A DNA stretch of 64,000 bases, taken from positions 25,207,562 to 25,271,561 of the forward strand of contig CM046842.1 of assembly GCA_025618425.1 (NCBI GenBank), given 5' to 3'. Origin of the DNA: Heliocidaris tuberculata (Eukaryota; Echinodermata; Echinoidea; Camarodonta; Echinometridae). The translations under genes were made by a program, and so were the position numbers. The number at the start of each line of letters is the position of its first letter. Positions within the stretch are counted from its first letter, which is position 1. The notes below the pieces were generated by a model. The model worked only from the letters and a program-made list of their open reading frames with translations, ran no database searches and had not been told where the DNA came from. This document shows, piece by piece, positions 1 to 11,624 of this stretch.

Positions 1-161
1 AGACGCCTTAACTATAGATGGCGCTCATAACGAAATTCCAGCGTGCGAAATTCCAAAGTCATGAAAGTAATTCCATGTCATTTTCACCAAACTCTGCATG
101 CATTTACTTTGACCCTCAGAAGCCCAAGTATGCAAAGAAAACGATCGGTCCATGTGCTTAA

Positions 162-636
162 AGGGAAAGTTCACCCTGAAGATTACTTGAGTTTAAAAAA
201 TGCAGAAAAAATAAAGAAAAATATTGGCGAAGGTTTGATGAAAATCGGTCAAATAATAAAAGAGTTATGAGTATTTAAAGTTTTGGATTCGTGACGTCAC
301 ATGCGAGCAGCTGCCCATTGGTCATGTAATAAATATTCCATATATTCGCATTTTTTTTACGTTCCACGATAAATTAATATTGTTTCTTTTCAGAATCTAG
401 TATTGAATAACATTTCTGACAATATATCAAATGCACAGACGAAAATATTCTAAATTTTCTGAGAAAACTGTATTTTATGGAATATTTATCACATTACATA
501 ATGGAGGAGCTGCTCGCATGTGACGTCACAAAATCAAAATTTCAAAAGTCCATAACTCCGTTATTCTTTAACGGATTTTGTCCAAACTTTCGCCAATATT
601 TTTCTTTATTTTTTCTGCATTTTTTAAACTTTCCCT
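162..636. mobile_element. Palindromic MITE flanked by TTAA
   Basis: The ends are inverted copies beginning AGGGAAAGTT. The arms, about 180 bp each (roughly 162-345 and 465-636), pair along most of their length. TTAA lies directly outside both ends (158-161 and 637-640), the target duplication used by piggyBac and Kolobok transposons. Each arm carries a TGACGTCA palindrome, the CRE/ATF core. There is no coding capacity, so this is a non-autonomous element. Reading frames across it are low-complexity translations of the arms. Confidence 0.75.
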
Positions 637-640
637 TTAA

Positions 641-1068
641 TTTTATTGCATGGGCCACTGAGGGATATTGCTGTCTGATGTCCAGTAGAATGCCATCACC
701 ACATGATTTAGGCCTCAGATAGGCCTAAGGATGGCCATGGTAAAGTCAGATCTCCATTATTCTTTCAAAACTCACGTGATTTTCATCAAACTTGCCAAAA
801 CTCGCAAACCTGGTCGGGAACTTTATCCAGAGATTGAGTGGGTGCATTAAACCTCTACTGTAAAATAAAAACCCATGTCATTTCCATCAAACTCACCAGA
901 ATTGTAAATTAAGAAAAAATATCATTAAGGAGGAGAAAGTTTCAGGGGGGGGGGGGTGTCCAAACCCCATTTTTGTATCAGCAGCGCCTCATGTGGCGGA
1001 AAGCGTGGGAAACTAACACATTCTTGTCTGGAACCTCTACTCTACACTCAAAACCCACGTGATTGCCT
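641..1068. other. No gene seen
   Basis: Unique-looking AT-rich DNA with a G-tract near 946-956. No conserved reading frame or RNA gene is visible. Confidence 0.6.
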
Positions 1069-1076
1069 ATATCAGA

Positions 1077-1373
1077 CATGGGCGCAAATTCTGGGGGGAC
1101 AGGGGGACATGTCCCACCCCCACCTTTTTGAAGATAGGCGAATGTCCCCTCCCCCACCTTTTTGAATAACCTTTTATTTTATTTTTTTATTTTTTTTAAA
1201 TATTTTTTTTGCTTGTCAGAGAATTTCGGAGGCGAATGTCCCCCCCCCCCCACTTTTTGAATAACCTTCTTTTTTTTTTTTTTTTGCTTCTCAGAGAATT
1301 TTGGAGGCGAATGTCCCCCCCCCCCCAAAAAAAAAAAAAAAAAAAAAAAAATCAAAATGGATTTGCGCCACTG
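1077..1373. mobile_element. hAT-like MITE with poly-C and poly-A core
   Basis: The 8-bp direct repeat ATATCAGA flanks both sides (1069-1076, 1374-1381). The ends are CATGGGCGCAAAT and its near inverse ATTTGCGCCACTG. The interior is made of reiterated CACCTTTTTGAATAACC blocks separated by C-tracts, T-tracts and a long A-tract. An 8-bp duplication with short CAG/CAT-GGCG ends is typical of the hAT superfamily. No transposase is present. Confidence 0.8.
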
Positions 1374-1528
1374 ATATCAGACATGTAATTTGGTCTTTTG
1401 GTTTACTCATGACTATTAATTCAGACTAATGTCATGCACGATAACGAGTAAGCTATCTTAAGGTCACGTTTGATCAATACTACTTTGTATGGTATATTAT
1501 GAGGTAACTAGTATTAACAAAAGTTATT

Positions 1529-1655
1529 ATTATTATTATTTGTAGTAGTTGTAGTAGTAGAAGTAGTAATAGCGGTAGTAGTAGTGGTAGTAGTAGTAGT
1601 AGTAGTAGTACTAGTAGTAGTAGTAGTAGTAGCAGTAGTAGTAGTAGTAATAATT
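1529..1655. repeat. (AGT)n microsatellite
   Basis: Imperfect ATT and AGT/GTA triplet array. Confidence 0.9.
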
Positions 1656-1794
1656 TTTCGTCACCAAATGGCCTGGGAGGGGAAAAGCGACCTGAATAAC
1701 ACTATCTCTCCTCCCAACAAATGCCCGATATAACTGACTGGGATGTGCAAGTGTAGCACTTCACCGGGTTCCCCCCCCCCCCCCCCCAATCTAC

Positions 1795-2037
1795 GAATAG
1801 TGCAGTGAGTTTTTAAAGTGCAAAGATGGCGACTCTCCTCTACACGGGGCCTCCATTTAACGTCCTATCCGAGGGACGGAGTGTTTTCCATTGTAACATA
1901 GCCTGCGTCCGTGACACATGCGGAGGATCGCCCTAATAACACACACTCGCAGTCTTCAGTCATCCGCCCGGGGTGGATTCGAACCCACGGTCTTTGGTTC
2001 GACAGGCAGACGCTTTACCGACTGAGCCAACTCATTC
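1795..2037 (-). mobile_element. tRNA-derived SINE
   Basis: On the minus strand the head has a good A box (TGGCTCAGTCGG) and a perfect B box (GGTTCGAATCC), spaced as in tRNAs, followed by about 160 bp of unrelated body ending near a G-tract. The tRNA cloverleaf is degraded: the T stem needs a shortened loop and no matching acceptor stem is seen. It is therefore read as a SINE head with an internal Pol III promoter and not as a working tRNA. Family name unknown. Confidence 0.65.
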
Positions 2038-2084
2038 ACAAGATATTACAAAGGTGGTCTCGGGAATGATAGAACAAGATATAC

Positions 2085-2258
2085 TCCAAAGACTTTCGAA
2101 AAATCAGCCTAAAACAATTTCAATAGCCTTGTCCATCTCCCACTGAAACGCGCGGACGTTACAATGACGTATTACTTAATCCGAACATAATTTCTATGGG
2201 ATATACAATAGAGTATTGAAATTGCCCTGCAGTTGATTTCCCGAAAGTCTTTGCGATC
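2085..2258. mobile_element. Palindromic MITE, family also at 25100-25290
   Basis: Inverted ends contain GACTTTCGAAAAATCA and its complement, with inner CAATTTCAATAG arms. The copy at about 25100-25290 matches along the whole length, including the central TTACAAT...CGTAT and ATTTCTATGGG segments. No coding potential. Confidence 0.65.
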
Positions 2259-2259
2259 A

Positions 2260-2699
2260 TGTTATGAGGTTGATACAACGTCATAGGATGACATACATGT
2301 ACTGTAATAAAAACAGATGGTATACAGTTTTCACAAATATATCTACACATGTACATCCAAAATAAGAAAAGCTTCTTGAAAACCAGTTTACTAGAAAAAC
2401 GGTTCCACTTTGCATGCGCACCTGTTCAATGATAATTATGCGCATAAGTGGACTTCAAGTATGAAACAAATATACAAAATAGCAATTAAATCATACCAGG
2501 ACCATGCTGTATAAAAGTATAAAACTAGATATTGAATATTCACAGACAAATCTATTTACATAAGGCAAACATCCACAATTAGAACGAAATCCAGATTCTG
2601 ATTATGGGCATATTTGATTACGGCAAGGCCAAATAAAATTAATTCCTAGTTACTCGTCTCCTCCTCCTTCTTTTTTCAGCCCTCGTCAAAATTGTTATC

Positions 2700-2730
<31 letters not shown>

Positions 2731-2930
2731 TTGGGGGGGGGGTTCTTAAATGATATAAATAATAATCTGAGGACATTTACACAATGAGGTAACTAAAATA
2801 AGTAATATAACGCTTTCCCTTTTGTTTTAAGCCTCTGAAGTGCATGTACGAATGAAATTGAAATAAGAAGTTATGTGTTAAAAAAGAATTCTTGTCAAAA
2901 CTTCGTTATGGCTTGATCATCATTAGTGTA
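2260..2930. other. No gene seen; T/G tract
   Basis: AT-rich DNA with a long T-tract running into a G-tract (about 2698-2742). Positions 2570-2600 resemble 7205-7245, part of a wider local duplication. Confidence 0.55.
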
Positions 2931-2938
2931 TATCAAAA

Positions 2939-3144
2939 CAGTGGCGTAACGTGAATCAATCCACTGAGGGCACACTGGCACCATGGGGGGGGGGCGGTCC
3001 TATCGTCTTCTTTTCTCGTCCTCGCCCCCCCCCCTTCCCTCCCTTTCCTTTTCTCCCTTTCTCTCTTTTCATTTATTTTTATTTTTTCTGCCATTCGACT
3101 GGGGGGGGGGGACGTTCCCCCATCCCCCTGTAGCTACGCCACTG
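2939..3144. mobile_element. hAT-like MITE with exact 8-bp duplication
   Basis: Ends are CAGTGGCGTAACG and CTACGCCACTG. TATCAAAA is duplicated exactly on both sides (2931-2938, 3145-3152). The core is a pyrimidine-rich stretch between two G-tracts. The related sequence at 7780-7815 carries a single TATCAAAA with no element, so it serves as an unoccupied paralogous site. This fixes both element ends. Confidence 0.88.
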
Positions 3145-3530
3145 TATCAAAATATGTTGTGTGAGTGTACGCATTCATGTGCATTCATTTACGTTGAAAT
3201 ACATCGGGGAATGATATAACAATGAAATACTTTATACATTGATAACAAGAGATTTACACACAAAATATAGCAAAGGCATTACAGATAGTGTGCATTTTTA
3301 TGTGCAAAAAATTAGTATCTTGCAGATTGTAATGGACTAGAAAAATATTGTTCATTTTGCGTGCATGGCGCACTCATATTGTATGTTTATACCGCAATCA
3401 TATAATACATTATAACATAGATCAAAATATGGTAACGTGTCTTATTCTGTTTACAAGATATTACATAGTATGTATATTTTACACTACTAACTAACAACTA
3501 GATGACTTCATACCACGGTGAATCAAGATG
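3145..3530. repeat. Diverged duplication of 7792-8150
   Basis: Co-linear similarity to 7792-8150: TGTACGC near the start, the AAATGAAATRCTT region, GTAATGGACTA, CATTTTGC and ATCAAAATAT/ACCAAAATAT blocks in the same order and strand. It is either a local segmental duplication or two copies of an unclassified repeat. No reading frame. Confidence 0.6.
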
Positions 3531-4374
3531 TAGTTGAGTTCTGCTCATGCAATTACATTGTGAATGAAACTATCGGGAAACAGTCGGGAAAGGCTTATTT
3601 TGAGAGTTTTAAGAGGTGTACATACAGTCAGGCTTTGGAATCACCCGATAATATTTTTTTTTTTTAAACAACAACTAAGACTGAAAGTCACTTGCACTGC
3701 ACACAGAAATATATACATGGGACTACACACATGTGGCATAAATGTTTGGTCCAAACTTTTCCAGGGGGCGGCGGAGCGTTTTTGAAAGTGTGTGTGTGTG
3801 TGTGGGGGGGGGGGCTGATCTGCTTTAACTCATTAATGCACCGGCGTAAATTCAGTTTAAGCAGTGGGGGGGGGGGGGGGGTATGATCGCAACACTGAGG
3901 GGAAATTTCCAAAGTTTAGGGTCACCGATAAGGGCTATTTCTGGAAAAAAGGGGGCTTCTACAACGGGAAAAATATACAATCTCTAAACACTGTCATACC
4001 CTATATTGTGATTACATTTATAAGGATTTCAGTTAGGATTCTCTCTTACATGCTCTAATATAATTTACTTAAGCATCAAAGTTTGCAGTTGGGTTTGATG
4101 ACCTACATATTAATGTGCGAGCGAGCGAAGCGAGCGAGCAATTTTTTAAAGATCTGTGAGGCTGCATGGTGATCAACAACATCTTATAAAGAGAGAGAGA
4201 AAAAAAAAACAACCCAGTTCTGAAGGGTGCTTAAACACAGTCCCGGCATGAGAGACTGAAAAGACCTCTAATAAGTAACATATCTATATCAAATATAAAT
4301 GCGAGCGCATAGCGAGCAAGCCTTGACGAAATTAAAATAATTTGCTTTAAATCGCTATAAATTAGGCCACACAA
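3531..4374. other. No gene; short tracts and GCGAGCGAAGCGAGC motif
   Basis: Contains G-tracts (3804-3814, 3866-3880), a short (GT)n run, and a purine/CG palindromic motif at 4117-4139 that recurs in variant form at 15303-15328. Reading frames here come from low-complexity sequence. Confidence 0.6.
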
Positions 4375-5280
4375 ATTATGGAGCAAGAAAAAAAGGGGCC
4401 CTTATCAAGAACGATAATGGCACTTGTCAAAAAAGAAAAGGAGCAGGAGTATGTCATATATTTTTTTTAAAGAGCAGTTATCAGAGGATGAAACATGTGG
4501 TATTTGTTGCACATGAATTGGCACTTTATACCAGAGGTAAAAAGGACACTTATGAGAATGGAAAAGGGGTGTTTTTGTTTGTTTGTTTGTGTTTTTTTTT
4601 TAATGAAGGAAGAGGGGCTCTTATCAGAAGGAATTGTACTTCTTAGAAAGAAAAGGAGCCCGTTTCAAAATGAATTAAGGAAAACTTATCAGAGGTGTAA
4701 AGGGGCACTCATCAGAGATGGCAAGTGTCATTTAACAGAAGGCGGAAGGGGCACTTGTCGAATTAGAACGGGCATCTCTCAAATTTGAATAGAGGATATG
4801 GCCACAGGTAAAGATGCACTTATCAGACGGAAAGGGGGTAATTCTTGCATCTGAAAAGTGAGAATGGAAAAAAGGCAGTTATTGAAAGAGAATAATAGGT
4901 ACATTAATGTTGATGCAAATGATTTAAAAGGGAATTGTCGAAGGAAAGATTTTATTAGGAGTTTTATGAGAGATGAAAAGGGAAGAGGCTCGTTTATAGA
5001 AATAAATTAAAGGGAGCACTTATCAGAAAGAATAGGGGCAATCATAAGATTGGAAAAGGGGAACGTATTATAATATAAAGGATACTTATAAATGGGGAAG
5101 GGGCACTTCTTACTAAGGAAAAGGAACAGTTGTCAAGGAAGATGGGGCACATCTCAGATTTTAACAGGCCTCTGGCAATTATCAATGGTATTAAAATCAA
5201 ATTTTAAGATTGTGGAACGGGCAGGAATATAAAGGAAAGGATCACTTATCTAAAGTAATCTATGTAAAAGGGGGAACTTC
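4375..5280. repeat. Degenerate minisatellite, unit near AAAAGGGGCACTTATCAGA
   Basis: The phrases AGGGGCACTTATCAGA, AGGGGCTCTTATCAGA, AGGACACTTATGAGA, AGGGGCACTCATCAGAG and similar recur about every 25-35 bp through the interval. A 97-codon reading frame inside it (4495-4788) is only the translation of this array. Confidence 0.6.
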
Positions 5281-6119
5281 TTGGATACCCAAATTCCTGA
5301 AATACTGGGGACACTGTACCCCCTCCCCCACCCCACAGCGCCTGATTTTAAATAATCCTAAAATTTCTCCAAAGAGTTGATGCGTCATTCTGAATCCTGA
5401 AAGAAGACTCATGAACTTGCAGAAGATGTGATAGATAGACTGTCATTTTAGAGAATGCTCTACTGTCCCGAGAAGTCACGTGAAAATATCTGAGCTTGCT
5501 TTCTACAGTTTGTTTATAATACCATGCTTTATTAGGCCTAGATTTTGCATTAACTGTGCATTAAAGAGGCGGGGATGTATTGCCCATTTGTACCAATGGA
5601 AACATGTTAGTAATGGACATGGATGGGAGATTTTGATATATAAAATCGGAAATATCGGGACATTCAAATCATATCTTTAGCATTTTATTTGCATTTTATA
5701 GGTATTCTCACTACAATAACAGTTTTTTATATTAATTTTATCAATTTTATCCATTACTAGAAATGATTTCTTCCTTGAAAATTATCGGGGATTTTTTTTT
5801 TTTTACGTGTCTACTAAAAAAAGTGGGGGGGGGGGGAGCTGCCCCCCTCCCCCGGCTCTGCGGCCCATGTTTTCAGCTATATCTCGTCATACTTCAAATA
5901 TGCTGGCATTTGAAGAGCAATCGTTTTAAGAGGATCTATCTTCTATGATGTTCTTCCAAACTTGAAAAAAAAAGAATGAGAAAGCTCACAATTTATTTCC
6001 ACCTAATACCAGAACCAAACCCTCTTTTTAATCTGAAACTGATAATGATAGGCCTACTGATTAGTCAATACATTGTAGTTAGCTGCAATTTACAGATACT
6101 GCTATTGACTGCTCTACAT
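5281..6119. other. No gene; T/G tract, relic repeat
   Basis: T-tract followed by G-tract at about 5790-5836. The segment 5945-6020 (AAAGAATGAGAAAGCT and flanks) matches 12985-13045, indicating shared repeat content across this 3' region. No gene seen. Confidence 0.5.
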
Positions 6120-7080
6120 AACGGTTGCCGGAGACTTGCCCGACTTGAAAACAAAAATGTACAAATACATGTCCAACATGAAAAATAATGTACAGTACAT
6201 GCCCGATATGAAAACAATGTACATTTACGTACATGCCCGACATTCCAAAGATAATTTACACATAATACATGTAATACATGCCCTACAGGAAGACAGTAAT
6301 GTACACATATATACTACATGCCCGACATGAAGACAATAATAGCATATATGCCCGACATGAAAAATAATGCACACATATATTACATGCACGACATAAACAC
6401 AATAATGTACACATAATGTACTTTATGCCCGACATGAAAAATATGTACATAATAGCGGTATATACTGTATTATATCCTTCATTAATGAAATCCTGTTTAG
6501 TGACTGGTCTACATACCGTCATATGACCAAACATAACATTGCTATGATGCTGATGATGTTAAAAACAAAATGCCGATGAAGAAAAATGTGCTATACCAAG
6601 AATATCGTCACAGATATGCGATCGATCAGTGTTTTTTCATCGGTGGCGTGTGAAAAGTGCTATCAGTTTCGGTATATGACCAGGATTAGACTTAGGGTGA
6701 CATTTATGGTAAGTGAAAACATTATCATTTTTATTTTTTTCAAGATTCGTTGGAGGGATATAAAACAAATATATTATGCACTGTTTCGAATCACTAGTGA
6801 AATTATGGATTCCTCGGTGACAGAAATAGCACTATTTTGTTCAGGGCTATGCCCCTCAGAAAATAGTGCTATTCCTGCCACTCCGGAATCCATAATTTCA
6901 ACTAGAGCCTCTCAGTGCATGGTATATTTTTTTTACTATATGCCCGACATGAAAGCAATAATGAGAACATATGCTGCATGCCCTATATACATAAACACAA
7001 TAATGTACACATATACACTATATGCCTCACATGAAAACATTAATAAACATGTGTATACTACATTCCCGATATGAAAACAA
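6120..7080. repeat. Minisatellite, ~37-bp unit with CCCGACATGAAAA
   Basis: Units of the form ATGCCCGACATGAAAAC plus AATAATGTACACATATA repeat from about 6120 to 6450 and resume at 6945-7080. The middle is occupied by other DNA, including the MITE at 6770-6926. Reading frames through it are tandem-repeat translations. Confidence 0.75.
6770..6926. mobile_element. Hairpin MITE inside the minisatellite
   Basis: A near-perfect inverted repeat: TATTATGCACTG to CAGTGCATGGTATA at the ends, inner arms AAATTATGGATTCC and GGAATCCATAATTT, then AATAGCACTATTTT and its complement, with a GGGCTATGCCCC centre. It lies between two blocks of the same minisatellite, so it probably interrupted that array. Confidence 0.75.
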
Positions 7081-7791
7081 TTGATATAAGCGCATGTTCG
7101 CCATAATAAACAAATGGTTTATGGCAAATAAGATATTATCATGAACAAAAACAAGAAAACTATACCAAATGGCACCAAGATCCCTTCCTAGTATAGGATC
7201 TATCAATATAGACCAACATCCAACTTATAGAACAAAATCTAGATTCTAATTTTGGTATGTATGTATATCATTATCAGTAGCTGAATATGTGCATGGATTT
7301 ACGCATTCCTGCACATTTATTTATGCTGATAAACATCTAGAAATAGTCTAGAAATGTTACAAATGTTGAGCAGATTGATGAAATGTAATGTATGTACTAT
7401 GTACCGTATGATGGAAAGTTATTGGATAAAATGAGCTAGTTGTTTATACAACACTTGACAAGAAAAACATACAACATTCTGTTTTTTGTTTGTTTTGTTT
7501 GTTTGTTTGTTGTTTGTTTTTTTCCACTGAAGTGTGCATGAGTGCACGTTCATATTGATTATATTGCATGGAAAATTTGATACAACCACCAACAAAAGTA
7601 CTATTGAATTCATTGAATTTTTATACAAATGGCGCCTAAATGATGCCACGTTAAGTAGACGTAATACGAAAAATGTAAGAAATTGACTGTTCATGGAATG
7701 ATATCTAATTAAGTCCTACCTCTGAAATTAGAGCCCCCCTAGCCCTCCACCTTTATAATTAAGGGTCTGTGCCGTTTTTACATTCAGTATA
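7081..7791. other. No gene seen
   Basis: AT-rich unique-looking DNA with a (GTTT)n-like stretch near 7490-7530. No conserved coding or RNA signal. Confidence 0.5.
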
Positions 7792-8150
7792 TATCAAAAA
7801 GCGCTGCATGCGTGTACGCTTTACGTAAATCTACTTCGAATGAAAACAAAAAATGAAATGCTTAATAGATAGAGGTTTACACAGTTCTTGAAGCAAAGGA
7901 ATCAAAAAAGAATCGCGTACATTTTTTAAGTGCATGAAATTGATATCTTGTAAACTCTGTAATGGACTAAAAAATTATATGCATTTTGCTTCCATGACGC
8001 ATGTTTACTGTGATCATATTATGGCTAAATTCTATAACATACACCAAAATATAGTTTATCATTCTCTTTCCTTGGTATAACTATATTTTTAAACACGTAG
8101 TACACTGAGTGACACCTACATTACATCATAATAGGATGACTTAATCTGAA
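7792..8150. repeat. Diverged duplication of 3145-3530; carries the empty MITE site
   Basis: Co-linear with 3145-3530. It contains a single TATCAAAA at 7792-7799, the site that is occupied by the hAT-like MITE in the other copy. Confidence 0.6.
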
Positions 8151-8324
8151 ACAGTTATGACAGGCCCATCAAGTAGTCATAGTTAACGACAATTCTTTCT
8201 AACGGCAACCCTATTGCGATTGCCGGACACTACTGATATGTACAAATTAACAGAGGAACACTTAGTCAGAGTCTCTTGGATTGAGGCATACACGATAATA
8301 ATGCAACAAAAAAAAAAGTATGAC

Positions 8325-8457
8325 CTGGGGCCCGTTGCACAAAACTTGCGTTTAATCGCAACTCCTAAAAATCAAACGCAAGTCCTTAATGTGCACTTCT
8401 GATTGGCTGAAAATAAAGTTGCGTTTGATTTTCCTGAGTTGCGTTTAAACGATGTAT
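8325..8457. mobile_element. MITE of the TTGCGTTTAA family (diverged)
   Basis: Begins CTGGGGCCCGTTGCAC. Arms carry CTTGCGTTTAATCGCAACTC and the inverse GAGTTGCGTTTAAAC around CAACTTTATTTTCAGCC. It resembles the elements at 12754-12900 and 18416-18521. The right terminus is unclear. Confidence 0.5.
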
Positions 8458-8459
8458 TG

Positions 8460-9095
8460 GGGTTCTTCTTTGTTTGCTTCATTACCGGAACGGCAGTCTC
8501 TAAATAACCTTATCTTATTTTGTACCTTGACAAACTTTGTTTTATTTACAGCTTCCATTCCATTTTATACGTTTAATACTGAAATTTATTTAGTTTCCTT
8601 AAATATATACATCTTAACCATTGCATGATAAATTATTTGTCTGTAATCTAATTCTTCTCGATAATTCTAAATTATTTCACTTGGATATATTACGTATATA
8701 TTTTAAACAACAACTAACATAATGGCAAAGTTGGCCATTTGGAATATATTAAAGCAATGTACTTTATATCCAAACAGACAGAATGACACATCTGTGATGT
8801 CAGGGATACGTTCAAAGTGGTAAAGAGTATTCATATATTTGGAGGGGAAAAAATACCCCTGAAGGAATGAAATTAAACTTCTAGTTGTGGAGACATAATT
8901 ATATCTAAAATGCGGACATGCCCTGTGCGCGTACACATTCCCAATACTCAATTTACCGGAAAATGCGTGTATATATTGTCAAATATTTTTATAAAATGTA
9001 TGTTATAATATCATCATACCAAATACCGTACAGAAAATACATAACAAACACCCATTCAACAGGTCGATAGCAGCATCAGCAGTAAAAAAAAAAAA

Positions 9096-9133
<38 letters not shown>

Positions 9134-9401
9134 CCCCCGCCCCCCCCCCCCTCAAAAAAAAAGCATCCCCGGTTCATGTATTCTTCAAGCGGAGCTACGT
9201 AACTGCCTCTAGTCTACATTTGCGCATGCTGTTACATAAAGGGCTAAGTTTGCGTCCAATCCGACATCAATGACAGTTCAGTAAAACTGGGATTTTAAGT
9301 TGGGGGGGGGGGGGGGGGTTGTGCATCAAAATAAACAGCAGACATAAAAAGGGATCGTCGAAGGTTGACCCCCAAACCGGTGACCTAGGCTTGACGTATT
9401 T
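8460..9401. other. Downstream flank/3' UTR region of the minus-strand gene
   Basis: Lies 3' of the Death-domain stop codon in gene orientation. It holds a (CAA)n/C-tract stretch (9085-9165) and a G-tract (9302-9318). An AATAAA on the minus strand occurs near 8585-8590, but it is about 800 nt from the stop, so the polyadenylation site is not assigned. Confidence 0.4.
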
Positions 9402-9667
9402 TTACGTCGAGCCCCCACGATTGTCCGGCTCTAGGTATTTTATCAAGCCTTTGAGGCCGGCCTTTTCAAGTCTCACTTTTAGCTCAGCAATGCTGCCACC
9501 ACTATTGAGCTTCCACCGTGCTAGACACGCTCTGATGGTACACCGAGGATTATTGTTGCAGGCATGGAGGATGTTTTGGGCTTCAGTGTAAGGGATATCA
9601 ATCTTTGCACAGAACATGCTGTATTCGCAGTAAGGGATGTGTTTTGCTAGCTGTTCTAGCATCTCGT
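9402..9667 (-). CDS. Death-domain terminal exon of ANK-ZU5-UPA-Death gene
   Basis: This exon encodes about 87 residues that read as a Death domain: six-helix spacing with LAKHIPY, the buried W in the ARW segment, and a C-terminal LKVRLEKAGLKGLIKYL helix followed by a short polar tail and a TAA stop. Death domains pair with other Death domains in receptor and caspase-activation complexes. The acceptor is placed at TGTAACAG before 9667, because only this AG completes the split codon left by the exon ending at 13097 (C plus AC, His). The earlier AG at 9676 would put a stop in frame. It is the last coding exon, 3.4 kb from the previous one. It could belong to a shorter ZU5-Death gene if the ankyrin exon is separate. 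Confidence 0.85.
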
Positions 9668-9864
9668 CTGTTACACTGTAAAGTGAGGTAGAAAAAAATT
9701 CAATCAGAGAAAATTGAAATTACTTTTCCCCCAAGAGAAAGGATTAACATTATAATTCGTTTATTTATTAGTGTCTGTTTAGGAAATTACCCCGTCCCCC
9801 CCCCCCCACTCAGGCGGTCAACCATACACATATGCTTGTTCCAGATTCTTAGAGATACCCCCTT

Positions 9865-10025
9865 TAAGGATGGAAATTGGTTAGGATTTAGACCCCCTAT
9901 CACGGGCTTCTGGAAGGGAAGCCATCAAAATTACCCCCTATCACGGACTTTTGGCAGGGAAGCCAGCAAAAAAGGGTCCCCTATCACAGGTTTTTGGAAG
10001 GGAAGCTAGCAAAATTAGCCCCTAA
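9865..10025. repeat. Tandem array, ~55-bp unit
   Basis: About three units of the form CCCCTATCACGGRCTTTTGG followed by a GGGAAGCCAGCAAAA-like segment. Confidence 0.75.
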
Positions 10026-10724
10026 ATGAAGGAAGAGTGCCGAGGTGAAGAGTGTCCACAATTTCAGCACTTGCATGGACAGGAATATGGGGACCCTATT
10101 TTCAGGATTGTGCGGGAAAGATTTGAAAACTACCCCTAATTAAAAATATTTCGGGGAAAAATGCTAAAAGACACCCTATTTCAACGATTTTTCGGGATTT
10201 TTTTTTTTTTTTTTTTGAGCCCCTAATCTATACCCCTTTTCTCCAAAAATCGAGAACGCGCATGCGGTACAGATGACCACCTGACTGTGTGTGTGGGGGA
10301 GGGGGGGGGGGCGGGGAAATTACCCAGGCTGTGTTTGCTAAATCTAACAACCCATTATTCATTTACATAAGGCAACAATATACATGTAAGTTGTATGTCA
10401 GTCCAATCATTGTAAAAGTTTGTTTAAGTCAGCGCACTAGTTGTAAATAAATCTTAAGTTTACATGCAAAATTATAACGATGTGATAGTATCCTTAAAAT
10501 TACACATTTTTCAATAGATTGCAGACATGCTGATTATCGAGATGGGGAGCTACTACACTCCATAATTATGTAAAATCATATGAATTATGTAAGTCTTGTA
10601 ATCCAAACAGTTTATAAGGACAGAAAGAGAAAGAAAATAATTATTAGAAAGGAGAACGATTTATAAATTCACGAACGACAGCAGCTAGGCCGGTATACCA
10701 AGATAACAAAGGCACAAAAGCATT

Positions 10725-10813
10725 CTAATGGTAATAATAACAATGATGATGATGATCATGATAATACTAATAATATTAATTATGATGATAATGATAATAA
10801 TAATAATAATAAC

Positions 10814-10866
<53 letters not shown>

Positions 10867-10877
10867 TAATAATAATG

Positions 10878-10914
<37 letters not shown>

Positions 10915-11030
10915 TAATAATAATAATAATAATGATAATAATGATGATGATAATGATGATGATGATGATGATAATGATAATGATAATAATTATAACAATG
11001 ATGATAATAATGATAATGGCCCGTATTCTC
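10725..11030. repeat. (ATA/ATG)n microsatellite
   Basis: About 300 bp of AAT/ATG triplets. Apparent poly-Ile and poly-Met frames on both strands are translations of this array. Confidence 0.97.
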
Positions 11031-11624
11031 AAAAAATGCCTATAACTTTAAGCCCCTGCTTAAGTTTAAAGATTCAGGCCGCTGAATTATGGAGAGCCAA
11101 ATGTCACCCACTTTTAGTCCAACAAAATTACCATAGACCCCCTCTAGTCCTGGAACTAAATGCAAATACAAAAACCTTACGATAGAAATGATTTCTGGTG
11201 CTCATTTCATGCCAGAAAATGATTTTGTTTCTTTATTTTGTTACATGAATATAGTAATTTATACAGGACTTAGTGGTCGACAAATAGCATTGCATAAATC
11301 AGCGGCCTAAGTTATCCTCCCTCCCAAACCAGGGACTTTTTCAAAAATCTGTCTATAAAACTTGCATTTTAGAGCATCCCAAAATGGTTTTCATTAAAAA
11401 GAAGGAATGCACGAATCTACACCAATGGACCGAACCCCTTAATTGAGAATAACAATGCGAGCGAACGAATTTTCTTCGATACTTTAGCATTGAAATTTCT
11501 TTGGCACTTCTTATTTCCTTACTTCTATTCATTAAAGAATGTGATGGTACTTTAGGATTAAACATAATGGCTTTGGATAATTATTAGTTTTCAGTTAAGT
11601 ATGATAATTCTTATTTATTTTATT

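Noticed and set aside
1960..2037. Functional tRNA gene on the minus strand
   Set aside because: A and B boxes are good, but the T stem and acceptor stem do not form properly and a SINE body follows.
6586..7074. 162-codon open frame
   Set aside because: It crosses a hairpin MITE and minisatellite units and has no domain pattern.
6120..7080. CRISPR-like array
   Set aside because: Units are contiguous minisatellite copies without unique spacers, and the locus is eukaryotic.
10685..11045. Long poly-Ile and poly-Met open frames on both strands
   Set aside because: Translations of an AAT/ATG triplet microsatellite.
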